This document shows positions 36,255-45,077 of a stretch of 64,000 nucleotides of DNA, piece after piece; within the stretch, counting starts at the first letter, position 1, and the number at the start of each line of letters is the position of its first letter. The DNA lies in assembly GCA_047639475.1 (NCBI GenBank), contig JBLIOD010000001.1, forward strand, positions 58,958 to 122,957, read 5' to 3'. Below the pieces are notes generated by a model. The model was not told the origin of the DNA. It did no database searches and saw only the letters and a program-made list of their open reading frames with translations. The translations under genes and the position numbers were made by a program. Origin of the DNA: JAAELZ01 sp047639475 (GTDB taxonomy: Bacteria > Pseudomonadota > Gammaproteobacteria > Arenicellales > Poriferihabitantaceae).

Positions 36255-37265
36255 GTGAGTATGAAGTTAATTAAACAAAGAGAGGCAAACAACTTGCTAG
36301 GTAATTTATGCATCAGTTTGTTTTTATTAACTTATTCTGTTGCCAGTCAAGCCGTGCCTTTGAGCGCTTCTGAGCAGCTTCAAAAGGTGAGTAAACAACT
36401 TATCGCTTCAGGCATTTATACCGAGGAACAGCTTCGTGTGTTAATTGAGCCGTTAACCATCGATAAAAAAATTCTGGCGTTAATGGATCGCCAAGCAGAA
36501 GGGAAGCCCTGGTACAAATACCGCGATATTTTCGTGAGACCAGATAGAATTAACAGCGGCGTAAACTTCATGCGCACCCACGCACCCACCTTAGCGAGAG
36601 CGCAAGTGGAGTACGGTGTTCCGCCTCACATTATTTCAGCGCTGATCGGGGTGGAAACCTTTTACGGCACGCGCATGGGGTCGCGCAGCGTATTGCGCTC
36701 ACTGGTGACGCTAACGGCAGCTTACCCGCGACGTGCTAAGTTCTTTGGCAAAGAACTTAGCAAGTTTCTGACCATAGTAAAAACCGAACGACTGGTGCCC
36801 AATGATGTTGAGGGATCTTACGCAGGAGCGATAGGTATACCCCAATTTATGCCGAGTAGTTACGAAGCGTATGCGGTCGATTTTAATGATAATGGCAAAC
36901 GTGACCTAGTTAACGAAGTGGACGATGCAATAGGGAGCGTAGCGAACTATTTGAAGATACATGGGTGGAAGCGCGACCAACCCATTCGAGAGTGGTTGAA
37001 TCAGTCAGTGATCAATAAAATGCTGCCGATATTGAAGAAGAAAGCAAAGCCGCAAAATACCATCGGTCAACTTAAGCAATTGGGCTTGAAGTTGAATCAC
37101 GCCGATGACACGCCCGCAAATTTGATGCGGTTGCAGCAAGAGACCCGCTTAAAATACTTTGTTAGCTTTCGTAACTTTCACGCTTTAACGCGTTATAACC
37201 CAAGCAATAAATATGCCATGGCAATTGTGGATTTGTCAGAGGAAATTAAAAAAGCACATAACTAG
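36255..37265 (+). CDS. mltB: Lytic murein transglycosylase B
   Basis: 336 residues from a GTG, or 334 from the ATG at 36261. The N-terminal hydrophobic segment (ISLFLLTYSVASQA) is a signal peptide; no lipobox Cys is visible, so this is the soluble rather than lipoprotein form. Catalytic Glu in LIGVETFYGTRMGS, followed by GAIGIPQFMPSSYEAYAVDF. Cleaves glycan strands to 1,6-anhydroMurNAc products, which the MurU-type pathway nearby could partly recycle. Confidence 0.94.
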   Translation: MSMKLIKQREANNLLGNLCISLFLLTYSVASQAVPLSASEQLQKVSKQLIASGIYTEEQLRVLIEPLTIDKKILALMDRQAEGKPWYKYRDIFVRPDRINSGVNFMRTHAPTLARAQVEYGVPPHIISALIGVETFYGTRMGSRSVLRSLVTLTAAYPRRAKFFGKELSKFLTIVKTERLVPNDVEGSYAGAIGIPQFMPSSYEAYAVDFNDNGKRDLVNEVDDAIGSVANYLKIHGWKRDQPIREWLNQSVINKMLPILKKKAKPQNTIGQLKQLGLKLNHADDTPANLMRLQQETRLKYFVSFRNFHALTRYNPSNKYAMAIVDLSEEIKKAHN

Positions 37266-37286
37266 TGTGCTGTGCTGAGGCCTATC

Positions 37287-38165
37287 ATGAAGCGGTGTAT
37301 AAACCGGCTTAAAGTCACTATAGGGTTCTTCATTGTTTGTAGTGTATCTACATCCCTTGTCGCTCATGAAAATCAAGCCGAGATTGCCAAGGTTACCCAA
37401 AGTAAAACACTTGAAGTGCAAACTGGAAGCTCAGTGGACTTAAGTCATATTCGCATGGACAGCTTTACCAATATATTTAGCGAGTCCTTCAGTGCCTTGG
37501 GGAATCGGCCCTATACTGTATTTGGGAAGGAATACACGCCGCTGAAATCCGCTGGTAAATATAACGAAGTGGGCTTGGCCTCTTGGTATGGTTCACGGTT
37601 TCACGGTAGGCCTACCGCTAATGGCGAAATAGTTGATATGTATGAACTATCCGCAGCACACCGAACTTTGCCTTTGCCGAGCACTATGATCGTCACCAAT
37701 CTCAACAATAATCTTAGTGTCACGGTACGCATTAATGACCGAGGGCCTTTTGTCGACACGGACAATAAAGTCATTGATTTGTCTTACGCCGCGGCAAAGC
37801 AGTTGGACATGATTAACGAAGGTTTTGCCAGGGTTGAAATTAAGCGAGTTACAATTGAATATGAAAGCCAGTTTGATAGTGAACCGACAGACAAGGCGGC
37901 AGCTAACATCGAAACCCCCAAGGTCAGCTTATTGCCTCTTGGGGTTTATCTGCAGATTATTGAGGTCGACAGCGTGACTGATGCAGCAACTTTTCTACAC
38001 GCCATGAACCAATATGGTTTTAAAGGCTTTGTACATGCGTTAGAGTCGAATGAAACAATGTTGATGATTAAAACGGGTCCCTACCAAGATGCTGATGAAG
38101 CGCTTCGTAAGAAATTCGATATTGATGCAGCGCTTAATGTTGAATCGCGCGTGGTGTTTGAATGA
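37287..38165 (+). CDS. rlpA: Septal-ring lytic transglycosylase RlpA family
   Basis: 292 residues. The ATG at 37287 is preferred over GTG 37272 because GAGG lies about 6 nt before it. A hydrophobic signal sequence is followed by the double-psi beta-barrel: GLASWYGSRFHGRPTANGE, YELSAAHRTLPLPS and VRINDRGPF with the catalytic Asp. The C-terminal ~75 residues (GVYLQIIEVDSVTDAATF) look like a SPOR-type peptidoglycan-binding domain. No lipobox Cys is evident. Confidence 0.92.
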   Translation: MKRCINRLKVTIGFFIVCSVSTSLVAHENQAEIAKVTQSKTLEVQTGSSVDLSHIRMDSFTNIFSESFSALGNRPYTVFGKEYTPLKSAGKYNEVGLASWYGSRFHGRPTANGEIVDMYELSAAHRTLPLPSTMIVTNLNNNLSVTVRINDRGPFVDTDNKVIDLSYAAAKQLDMINEGFARVEIKRVTIEYESQFDSEPTDKAAANIETPKVSLLPLGVYLQIIEVDSVTDAATFLHAMNQYGFKGFVHALESNETMLMIKTGPYQDADEALRKKFDIDAALNVESRVVFE

Positions 38166-38208
38166 TTTATTCAGCTCGGTGTAGGTTTCATAAACACATA
38201 ATATCATA

Positions 38209-39390
38209 ATGATTCTATCTTCCTTTATTCGCACTATTTTAATGGTGCCGGTCTTCCTTTCGTTGCTGGGTTCGAATGCTTTTGCAGAACCGGTATTTAT
38301 CCCAGACCAGCTAAAATCTTCTAGTGTGGCTCCAGAGCCAAATGGTGAATCATGGGTGCTGATGGAAGCCAATACGGGTTGGCTATTGTCCGCACAAGAT
38401 CCAGAGAAACAAGTGGAGCCCGCCAGTTTGACAAAGCTAATGACGGCCTACATTGTCTTCGAGTTATTAGATAAAGGACAATACTCAGCTAACGATTTGG
38501 CGACTATCAGTACCAAGGCTTGGAAGGCGCCGGGTTCACGTATGTTTGCACAGGTTGATACCGCAGTGCCACTGGGTGAATTACTCAAGGGCTTAATCAT
38601 CCAGTCAGGCAATGATGCAGCGGTGGCGCTAGCTGAGCATATTGGCGGCACCGAAGATGGTTTTGCTATTATGATGAATCAAAAAGCTGCGGATTTAGGG
38701 CTACATTCTACGCACTATGTCAATGCCAGTGGTTTGCCCGCTCCAGGGCACCTAACCACGGCCTTGGATACGGCGTTACTGTCTCGCGCTATTATTCGTG
38801 ACTATCCTGGCTTTTATCATATGTTCTCGATTAAGCGACATACTTATAATGATATAGAACAACCAAACAGAAATAACCTGTTATGGCGTCACGATAGCTA
38901 TGATGGTTTGAAAACGGGTTATACCAAAGCGGCGGGTTATTGCCTAGCTGGGTCAGCCAAACGAGATAACACCCGCTTCATTGCGGTGGTGATGGGCTCT
39001 GAAAGTAAAAAAACGCGTGTTCAAGCAGTTCAATCGTTGATTGAATTTGGTTTTGCTAAGTATGAGTCTGCTGTCGTATTTAGCGCAATAGAATCTGTTC
39101 ATACCTTGCCTTTGTATAAATCAGAACAACAGAGTGCCAATGTGGGGGTGAATCAAACAGTTTCGGTGTTGCTTCCGCGAGGGCGTCGCAGCGAGTTACA
39201 AATTGAATATGCCTTGCCAGCTAAATTGTTGGCGCCATTGTCGACACGTAGTGAAGTAGGCAAAGCCAAACTAAGTTTTAACGGTTTGCCTCTGGGAACC
39301 GTAAAGTTATATCCTACCCAAAATTATCCGGCAGGGTCTTTGTGGAGTCAGCTACTAGGCACTATACGTTATAGGGTGGATTGGTTATGA
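38209..39390 (+). CDS. dacA: D-alanyl-D-alanine carboxypeptidase (PBP5/6 type)
   Basis: 393 residues. Signal peptide at about 1-26. Active-site motifs: SLTK (Ser73-Lys76, PASLTKLMTAYI), SGN (IIQSGNDAAVAL) and KTG (GLKTGYTKAAGYC). The C-terminal beta domain and an amphipathic tail (GTIRYRVDWL) anchor it to the inner membrane. Trims pentapeptides. Stop overlaps the ybeD-like start (ATGA at 39387). Confidence 0.96.
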   Translation: MILSSFIRTILMVPVFLSLLGSNAFAEPVFIPDQLKSSSVAPEPNGESWVLMEANTGWLLSAQDPEKQVEPASLTKLMTAYIVFELLDKGQYSANDLATISTKAWKAPGSRMFAQVDTAVPLGELLKGLIIQSGNDAAVALAEHIGGTEDGFAIMMNQKAADLGLHSTHYVNASGLPAPGHLTTALDTALLSRAIIRDYPGFYHMFSIKRHTYNDIEQPNRNNLLWRHDSYDGLKTGYTKAAGYCLAGSAKRDNTRFIAVVMGSESKKTRVQAVQSLIEFGFAKYESAVVFSAIESVHTLPLYKSEQQSANVGVNQTVSVLLPRGRRSELQIEYALPAKLLAPLSTRSEVGKAKLSFNGLPLGTVKLYPTQNYPAGSLWSQLLGTIRYRVDWL

Positions 39391-39665
39391 GTACGACTGA
39401 AGTGGAAGATTTAAATATCCTTGAATTTCCCTGCTTGATAGAAGTAAAGATTTTTCTTTTAAATACAGTAGAAGACGAGCAAGCAGTTAAACAACTGGTT
39501 GCCGATTGCATAGAACATGTTTACTTTGAGAGTTGGACTTGTAAGGAAAGCAAAGGGGGCAAGTATCGTTCCGCCAGCGCTGCCATACGCGCGCAAAATC
39601 GCGCTCAAATGGATGTGCTTTATCAAGCTTTGTCTGACAGTGATAAAGTGATCATGGTGATTTGA
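39387..39665 (+). CDS. ybeD: YbeD-family DUF493 protein
   Basis: 92 residues from the ATG at 39387, which overlaps the dacA stop as ATGA; a TTG two codons earlier is less likely. LEFPCLIEVKIFLLN and KYRSASAAIRAQNRAQMDVLYQAL are DUF493 signatures. ACT-like small fold, regulatory role proposed but unproven. The order dacA-ybeD-lipB is conserved in E. coli and supports the call. Confidence 0.92.
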   Translation: MSTTEVEDLNILEFPCLIEVKIFLLNTVEDEQAVKQLVADCIEHVYFESWTCKESKGGKYRSASAAIRAQNRAQMDVLYQALSDSDKVIMVI

Positions 39666-40288
39666 GTACGCCTAACTGCATCGTAAAACAATTAGGAGAG
39701 GTCGTGTATGCCAGCAGCTTTGAGAAAATGCTGGCATTTAATGTCGCACGCGTAAAGCAAACTACCGACGAATTTTGGGTGTTGAGCCATCCTGCGGTCT
39801 TCACCCAAGGCGTCAGCTGCGACGATAAGCCTGAGTTCAATCCAGAATCGATACCGGTGGTAAAAAGTGACCGAGGTGGTCAGATTACCTATCATGGTCC
39901 AGGGCAACTGATTATCTATTGTCTACTTGATATAAAGCGCATCGGGATTGGCCCGAAACGGCTGGTGAACGTGATTGAGCAAGCGTTAATCGACCTTCTG
40001 GGTGGTTTTGGCTTGCACGGCGAGCGCCGCGGCGGCGCGCCCGGTGTTTATGTGGCAGATAAAAAAATTGCTGCCTTGGGGTTACGAATTCGTAAAGGCT
40101 ATTGCTATCACGGCTTGAGTTTCAATGTTAACGCCGACTTGGCCCCGTTTGAGCTGATAGACCCCTGTGGTTATAAAGGACTAGAAGTGACGAGCCTGAT
40201 AGAGCAAGGCGTTAATATGTCCATGGCTGTGGTGTCGGATAAATTGTGTGCTTATCTTAGCGAGTCAATATATTCGCGCACATCTTGA
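39662..40288 (+). CDS. lipB: Octanoyl-(ACP):protein N-octanoyltransferase LipB
   Basis: 208 residues from a TTG overlapping the ybeD stop, with GGTGA just upstream. HPAVFTQG, GQITYHGPGQLIIY and GAPGVYVADKKIAALG (catalytic Lys), and IDPCGYKG (catalytic Cys), are all present. Transfers octanoate to lipoyl domains. lipA, which often follows, is absent; instead the 3' end overlaps the convergent murU gene by 37 nt. Confidence 0.96.
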   Translation: MSTPNCIVKQLGEVVYASSFEKMLAFNVARVKQTTDEFWVLSHPAVFTQGVSCDDKPEFNPESIPVVKSDRGGQITYHGPGQLIIYCLLDIKRIGIGPKRLVNVIEQALIDLLGGFGLHGERRGGAPGVYVADKKIAALGLRIRKGYCYHGLSFNVNADLAPFELIDPCGYKGLEVTSLIEQGVNMSMAVVSDKLCAYLSESIYSRTS

Positions 40289-40956
40289 GCTTCGCGCACG
40301 GCAGTTAGTCTCTCTGGTGTGCCAACATCGTGCCATAAGCCGTGATGTTCGTAGGCAGCTACTTTTTCTTGTTTGATCAGTTGGTGTAGCAGTGGCGACA
40401 AGGCTTGTTTTCCTGAAGGCAAGTTTTCAAAAATTATTCGCCGATAATGTGCAACGCCGCTAAAAGTCATCTTGGTGCCGGTGGCCGCTTCTCTCTCAGT
40501 TAACCCTCCGTGGTCAACGGTGAAGTCGCCGTTAGGGTGATGCGCAGGGTTGGCAATCATTACCAAGCAAGCCAATTGTTCTGTGTTAAATTGGCTGGCC
40601 ATTAACTTCCCGTAATCAATGTCACAAACAATGTCGGCATTGACTACCAAAAACGAATTACCTTGTAATAACGGCAGGGCTTTAATGATGCCGCCAGCGG
40701 TTTCTAAAGCCCCAGCATTTTCATGCGAGTAGGAAATTCGGACGCCATACTGCTTGCCGTTACCCAGGCGGTGTTCTATTTGGTTACCGAGGTGTGCCAA
40801 ATTGATAACAATGTTAGTAACGCCATATTGCCGCAAGCGAAGCAACTGTAGCTCGATAAGCGCGTATCCATGCACCTCGACAAGCGGCTTGGGAGTGTGA
40901 TCGGTAATGGGTTTCAATCTAGCACCTCGGCCGGCGGCTAAAATCATTGCATCCAT
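40252..40956 (-). CDS. murU: N-acetylmuramate-1-phosphate uridylyltransferase (MurU-like)
   Basis: 234 residues, nucleotidyltransferase family 2. N-terminal ILAAGRGARLKPITDHTPKPL binds the nucleotide; VVNADIVCDIDY carries the metal Asp; ENAGALETAGGI matches MurU. In pseudomonads MurU follows the AmgK kinase near lptD in the MurNAc recycling route that bypasses de novo UDP-MurNAc synthesis. Here lptD is the divergent neighbour as expected, but amgK is not in the 160-nt gap. Function as a general sugar-1-phosphate nucleotidyltransferase is the alternative. Confidence 0.85.
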   Translation of the reverse strand: MDAMILAAGRGARLKPITDHTPKPLVEVHGYALIELQLLRLRQYGVTNIVINLAHLGNQIEHRLGNGKQYGVRISYSHENAGALETAGGIIKALPLLQGNSFLVVNADIVCDIDYGKLMASQFNTEQLACLVMIANPAHHPNGDFTVDHGGLTEREAATGTKMTFSGVAHYRRIIFENLPSGKQALSPLLHQLIKQEKVAAYEHHGLWHDVGTPERLTAVREAQDVREYIDSLR

Positions 40957-41131
40957 AATTATCAGACAGATCTAGTTTAAGTTTGCGGGGAGTGTAAAAA
41001 AATACTGAATAATAGACAGATTTCTTCGCTTTGAAGGTCAATACACGATATTATATCAACCTAAGTACCGTCATTGACGAATTAGCCCTCAACTAGATAA
41101 AAATAGAGTATTCAGCGTGCCTTATATTTCG

Positions 41132-43450
41132 ATGAAAAAACCTCTTCAAACAAGCCTTTTTCTCCTATCTTTGGCCTTTTCAGCGCCAGTATTAGCTGCT
41201 ACCGATGACGTCAGCATTGGTTTTACAGACGAAACGGCTTGCCCCAGCCCCAGAATTGATCTTCCGCAAATGCTGATCGACGCGCCGTCAGGCCCTATCG
41301 GAGATCAGGAGACGATCATAGAGGGTGATGAAATTAGTAGCGATAATAGTGGAGACGGCGACTTGGTCGTGTTGACGGGTAATTCGCAAATTGTTCAAGG
41401 CAGACGAGGCGTATTTGCTGATAAAATTGTTTATGATGCTGATAACTACCAAGCGACAGCCGACGGAAACGTGCGTTTTTATACCGTAAACGGAGATGAA
41501 ATTAAAACTGAGAGAATGCGCCTGGAGGTAGATACTTTTATTGGCGATACCGGCCCCGGTGAAATGCGCTTGGTGAAGCGAGACGGAATTGTTAAACGTA
41601 AGGTGAAACAGTTTTTTGAAGACTTTTCGATCTTTGCCCCATTTTTTAACCGCGGTGAGCAAGAAGAAGGAGAGACCGATGACCGCCCAATAGTAGGGAC
41701 GCGCGTTTATGCTGACCAGATTGACATGGAAGGCAAAGATTTTCAACGCTTAACCAATGCACGAATCACTAGCTGCCCAGAAGGTAACGACGACGTAATG
41801 ATCGTTGGTAAGGAAGTGGAACTAGATCACGCCGCAGGCGTAGGCTATGTGAAGAACGTCAGCGTTAAGTTTAAAGGCGTACCTATCTTGTACGCGCCAC
41901 GTTTATCGTTCCCATTAAATGACGAACGTAAATCAGGTGTGCTAACACCGAGCGTTGGTTCTGACGATGACTCAGGTACTCAGTTTAGTGTGCCGTATTA
42001 CTTCAATTTAGCCCCCCATTATGATGCGACGGTTCGTGGCACATATATGAGTAAACGCGGTGTACAACTATTCGGTGAATTTCGTCATATGACAGAAACC
42101 GGTAACGGCGTACTTAAAGGCGAGTATTTGCCTGGTGACGATGCATATAACGGCGAGGATCGTTACGCGGTAGGCTTGGATTACCAGAATAGCTATTCAA
42201 ACGGTTGGCGGTCGCTAGTTGATTTACAAGACGTCTCAGATACTGAATACCTCAACGATTTTAGAAATGATATAGAGCTCACCAGCACCACCCATCTCCG
42301 TCAACGCGGTGAAGTGAGTTATAGCAATCAATTTATGAACGCCAATATTCTCGCGTCAAAATATAAAACGGTTAACAACGCTTTTACTTCCTCCAAGCCA
42401 TATGATCGTTTGCCACAGGTCACGTTTAGTGTAGAGCCCTGGAGTACAGGGCCTGTTGAAGTGGGTTTGGATTCTGAATTTGTTAGCTTTGCACATAACG
42501 ACAATACAAGAGTGAGCGGTACTCGTTTGAACGTGGAGCCCTACATCACCATGCCTTACGAACCAATTTATGGATTCGTTAAGCCAAAATTGTCTCTGAA
42601 AAGTTTAAGCTACAGCTTGGATAACGCATTGGGTGATGACAATCCGTCAATCACTGTGCCCAAGGCTGTCATCGATGCTGGTATCTACCTTGAGCGTGAC
42701 ATGGTCTTTGGTGGTGAAGAATACTTACATACTTTAGAGCCTCGCATGATGTACGTCAATGTGGGTGAAGAAGACCAAACGGGTTTTCCTAACTTTGATA
42801 CAGGTGAAGGCTCTGTTAACAGTTTCAGTTATCTTTTCCGTGATGACCGTTTCTTTGGTGGAGACCGTATTGGCGATGATCAACACATTGCATTAGGCGT
42901 GACAACGCGTTTGATATACGAAGAGACAGGTAAAGAGAAAATGAGCGCCAGTATTGGTCAACTTTACTACCTAGAAGACAGAACTGTCACTTTGGGGTCT
43001 GCTGATAACGAATCATTGACTGAGTCAAGATCAGATATATTTGCGCAAGTAGACGCGCAATTAACGGATGAATTCAGTGTTGATAGCTTTTTACGTTATG
43101 ACGTAAGTGATGGTGCAACCAGCAACTTTAACATGGGGCTAGATTACAACGGTGGGCTGCGTCGTAAAGCATCGGTAGACTACTTTCTAACTAAAGACAG
43201 GTCAGAAGATGTACGACTTGCGTTGAGTTGGCCATTAACACCGCATCTTCAGCTTGGTTTTTCTCAGCGGTATTCTCTTGAAGAATCTCAAGAACGAGAT
43301 TCGTCAATAAAGCTGGTATACGATAGCTGTTGTTGGGCGATCGGATTATCTGTTAATCGTTTATTACAAAGTGACGGTGATTTCCGAAATTCAATATTAG
43401 CAACTTTTGAACTGGATGGTTTGGGGCGAATTCAATCCACTGCGCAGTAA
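41132..43450 (+). CDS. lptD: LPS-assembly protein LptD
   Basis: 772 residues from the ATG at 41132, which gives a clean signal peptide (MKKPLQTSLFLLSLAF); an in-frame GTG at 41117 adds five residues. The N-terminal beta-jellyroll (OstA-like) spans about 60-220, followed by a 26-strand barrel. Cys pairs in ETACPSP and YDSCCWAIG fit the interdomain disulfides. Inserts LPS into the outer membrane with LptE. Followed by surA, its periplasmic chaperone, as in many gammaproteobacteria. Confidence 0.95.
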   Translation: MKKPLQTSLFLLSLAFSAPVLAATDDVSIGFTDETACPSPRIDLPQMLIDAPSGPIGDQETIIEGDEISSDNSGDGDLVVLTGNSQIVQGRRGVFADKIVYDADNYQATADGNVRFYTVNGDEIKTERMRLEVDTFIGDTGPGEMRLVKRDGIVKRKVKQFFEDFSIFAPFFNRGEQEEGETDDRPIVGTRVYADQIDMEGKDFQRLTNARITSCPEGNDDVMIVGKEVELDHAAGVGYVKNVSVKFKGVPILYAPRLSFPLNDERKSGVLTPSVGSDDDSGTQFSVPYYFNLAPHYDATVRGTYMSKRGVQLFGEFRHMTETGNGVLKGEYLPGDDAYNGEDRYAVGLDYQNSYSNGWRSLVDLQDVSDTEYLNDFRNDIELTSTTHLRQRGEVSYSNQFMNANILASKYKTVNNAFTSSKPYDRLPQVTFSVEPWSTGPVEVGLDSEFVSFAHNDNTRVSGTRLNVEPYITMPYEPIYGFVKPKLSLKSLSYSLDNALGDDNPSITVPKAVIDAGIYLERDMVFGGEEYLHTLEPRMMYVNVGEEDQTGFPNFDTGEGSVNSFSYLFRDDRFFGGDRIGDDQHIALGVTTRLIYEETGKEKMSASIGQLYYLEDRTVTLGSADNESLTESRSDIFAQVDAQLTDEFSVDSFLRYDVSDGATSNFNMGLDYNGGLRRKASVDYFLTKDRSEDVRLALSWPLTPHLQLGFSQRYSLEESQERDSSIKLVYDSCCWAIGLSVNRLLQSDGDFRNSILATFELDGLGRIQSTAQ

Positions 43451-43503
43451 GCCTGCCGCTTGTCACCGTTCATCCTAAAACCAATTTAAACAGAATTTTT
43501 ATT

Positions 43504-44778
43504 GTGAGTAGACAGCGAAGTAGTTGCCTGTTGGTATGGGCTTTCATGGCTTTTTGTAGTGGTTCATTAAGCGCCCAATCGATCGATGAAGTCGTGTTGA
43601 TTGTTAACGACCAAGCAGTTACCGCAAACGAATTTAAGTCTCTAGCACGAGTTCAAACTATACAAGCTCAGGGTAATTTGTCTGCCCCCAAAATAGGCGA
43701 CCCGATCACTGAGGCCATTATCAATGATGCATTGATGCTAAGCCATATAGCGCAGATTGCGCCGGATCGGCAGATTCCTCAATCACAACTAGATTCGGCT
43801 ATTGCTACCTTGGCAGCTCAAAATCAAATTTCGCCGCAGCAATTGATTGCCCAACTTAAATCCGAAGGGGTAGATGTCGAAGTATTCGTCGACTCAATTC
43901 GCAATCGCTTACTCATTCAAAATGTTATTAGCCAGCCTTTGTCTAGTCGGGTAACCGTTTCTAATAGTGAAATTCAAGAATATATACTTAATAGACCTGA
44001 ATTGAAGGCGCAAGTGAACAATCAATATGAGTTATATCATATGGTTGTCAGTGTTGACGAAGAGGACGACACTGCGAAGGCACGGGGTTTGGATAGAATT
44101 AAACAAGCGAAGGCAAAGCTCATTGATGGATTGGATTTTGAAACAGTATTGAGCGAAACACCTGAGGCAACTTCGGTTGAAGCCGGTGGGTACTTAGGCT
44201 GGAAGTCGACCAAAGACCTACCGGAGTTATTTGTTTGGGCCTTAGAAAAACTCGAGGCAGGGCAAGTATCGCCCGTATTGGAGAGTAGTAACGGATTACA
44301 TTTAATTAAACTTGTCGAAAAGCGTGGCGAAAATCGTGCGGTGAATGAATATCAAATACGCCATATATTAAAGCGATTGGAAGAAAACGAAGACCCTAGT
44401 TCGATGAACAAACAATTACTTTTGCTGAAAGAAGGCTTAAACAATGGAGGCAATTTCGCTGATGTTGCCGCTAAGGAATCCGATGACAGGGGTTCAGCTG
44501 TGGCTGGCGGTGAGTTGGGCTGGGTGATGCTAGAGGCATTGGTGCCGGGGTTTGCTAATGCGGTGACAAAGCTCGACCACAATACTGTCAGTGATCCCGT
44601 TAGAAGCCGCTTTGGTTTGCACCTAATTGAAGTGTTAGGCGTAAGAGAAGTGCAGCGAGAGTTTAGTGAGCTTGAAGCGAAAGCACGGCAGCAAATATTT
44701 GCAGAGAAAGTGAACTCCGATTTAGACGATTTACTTAACGACTTGCGTGCAATAGCGGTTATTGAAGTAATCAACTGA
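43504..44778 (+). CDS. surA: Periplasmic chaperone and peptidyl-prolyl isomerase SurA
   Basis: 424 residues from a GTG. Signal peptide (LLVWAFMAFCSGSLSAQS), N-terminal SurA chaperone domain (IDEVVLIVNDQAVTANEF), then two parvulin domains (about 170-275 and 280-390). Guides outer-membrane proteins including LptD. The following genes are ubiK and comM, not the pdxA-rsmA pair found in E. coli. Confidence 0.96.
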   Translation: MSRQRSSCLLVWAFMAFCSGSLSAQSIDEVVLIVNDQAVTANEFKSLARVQTIQAQGNLSAPKIGDPITEAIINDALMLSHIAQIAPDRQIPQSQLDSAIATLAAQNQISPQQLIAQLKSEGVDVEVFVDSIRNRLLIQNVISQPLSSRVTVSNSEIQEYILNRPELKAQVNNQYELYHMVVSVDEEDDTAKARGLDRIKQAKAKLIDGLDFETVLSETPEATSVEAGGYLGWKSTKDLPELFVWALEKLEAGQVSPVLESSNGLHLIKLVEKRGENRAVNEYQIRHILKRLEENEDPSSMNKQLLLLKEGLNNGGNFADVAAKESDDRGSAVAGGELGWVMLEALVPGFANAVTKLDHNTVSDPVRSRFGLHLIEVLGVREVQREFSELEAKARQQIFAEKVNSDLDDLLNDLRAIAVIEVIN

Positions 44779-45002
44779 TGAGTGCTAAGAAATTGAGTGA
44801 GGCCTTGTTTTCGGTTTTGCCCACCGGTTTGTCTTCTGAACTAAAATCAGACATCGATGAGTTGGTTCAAACACAGTTCGAGCAAATGAATCTGGTGTCG
44901 CGAAGTGAATTTGATGTACAGCAAAAAGTATTGGCGAAAGCCCGTTTGAAATTAGAAAGGCTAGAAGAGCTGGTTAAGGAATTACAACAAAACATAGGCT
45001 GA
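44778..45002 (+). CDS. ubiK: Ubiquinone biosynthesis accessory factor UbiK (BMFP domain)
   Basis: 74 residues. An amphipathic N-terminal region and the C-terminal coiled coil (SRSEFDVQQKVLAKARLKLE, RLEELVKEL) are the BMFP/YqiC pattern. UbiK helps UbiJ and the ubiquinone-synthesis complex under oxic conditions. The ATG overlaps the last base of the surA stop. Adjacent comM is a conserved neighbour. Confidence 0.9.
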   Translation: MSAKKLSEALFSVLPTGLSSELKSDIDELVQTQFEQMNLVSRSEFDVQQKVLAKARLKLERLEELVKELQQNIG

Positions 45003-45023
45003 AGCTTCTAAACACAAAAGGAG

Positions 45024-45048
45024 GTTAGGCTAAGGTAATTGGCCTAAC
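45024..45048. repeat. Small inverted repeat GTTAGGC...GCCTAAC
   Basis: Seven-base arms around an 11-nt loop in the 75-nt gap between ubiK and comM. It is not followed by a T-run and so is not a typical terminator. A very similar GTTAGCG...GCCTAAC pair recurs at 56011-56076. Confidence 0.5.
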
Positions 45049-45077
45049 AGAATATAAAAGGAAAGGAGGAAAAGGAT

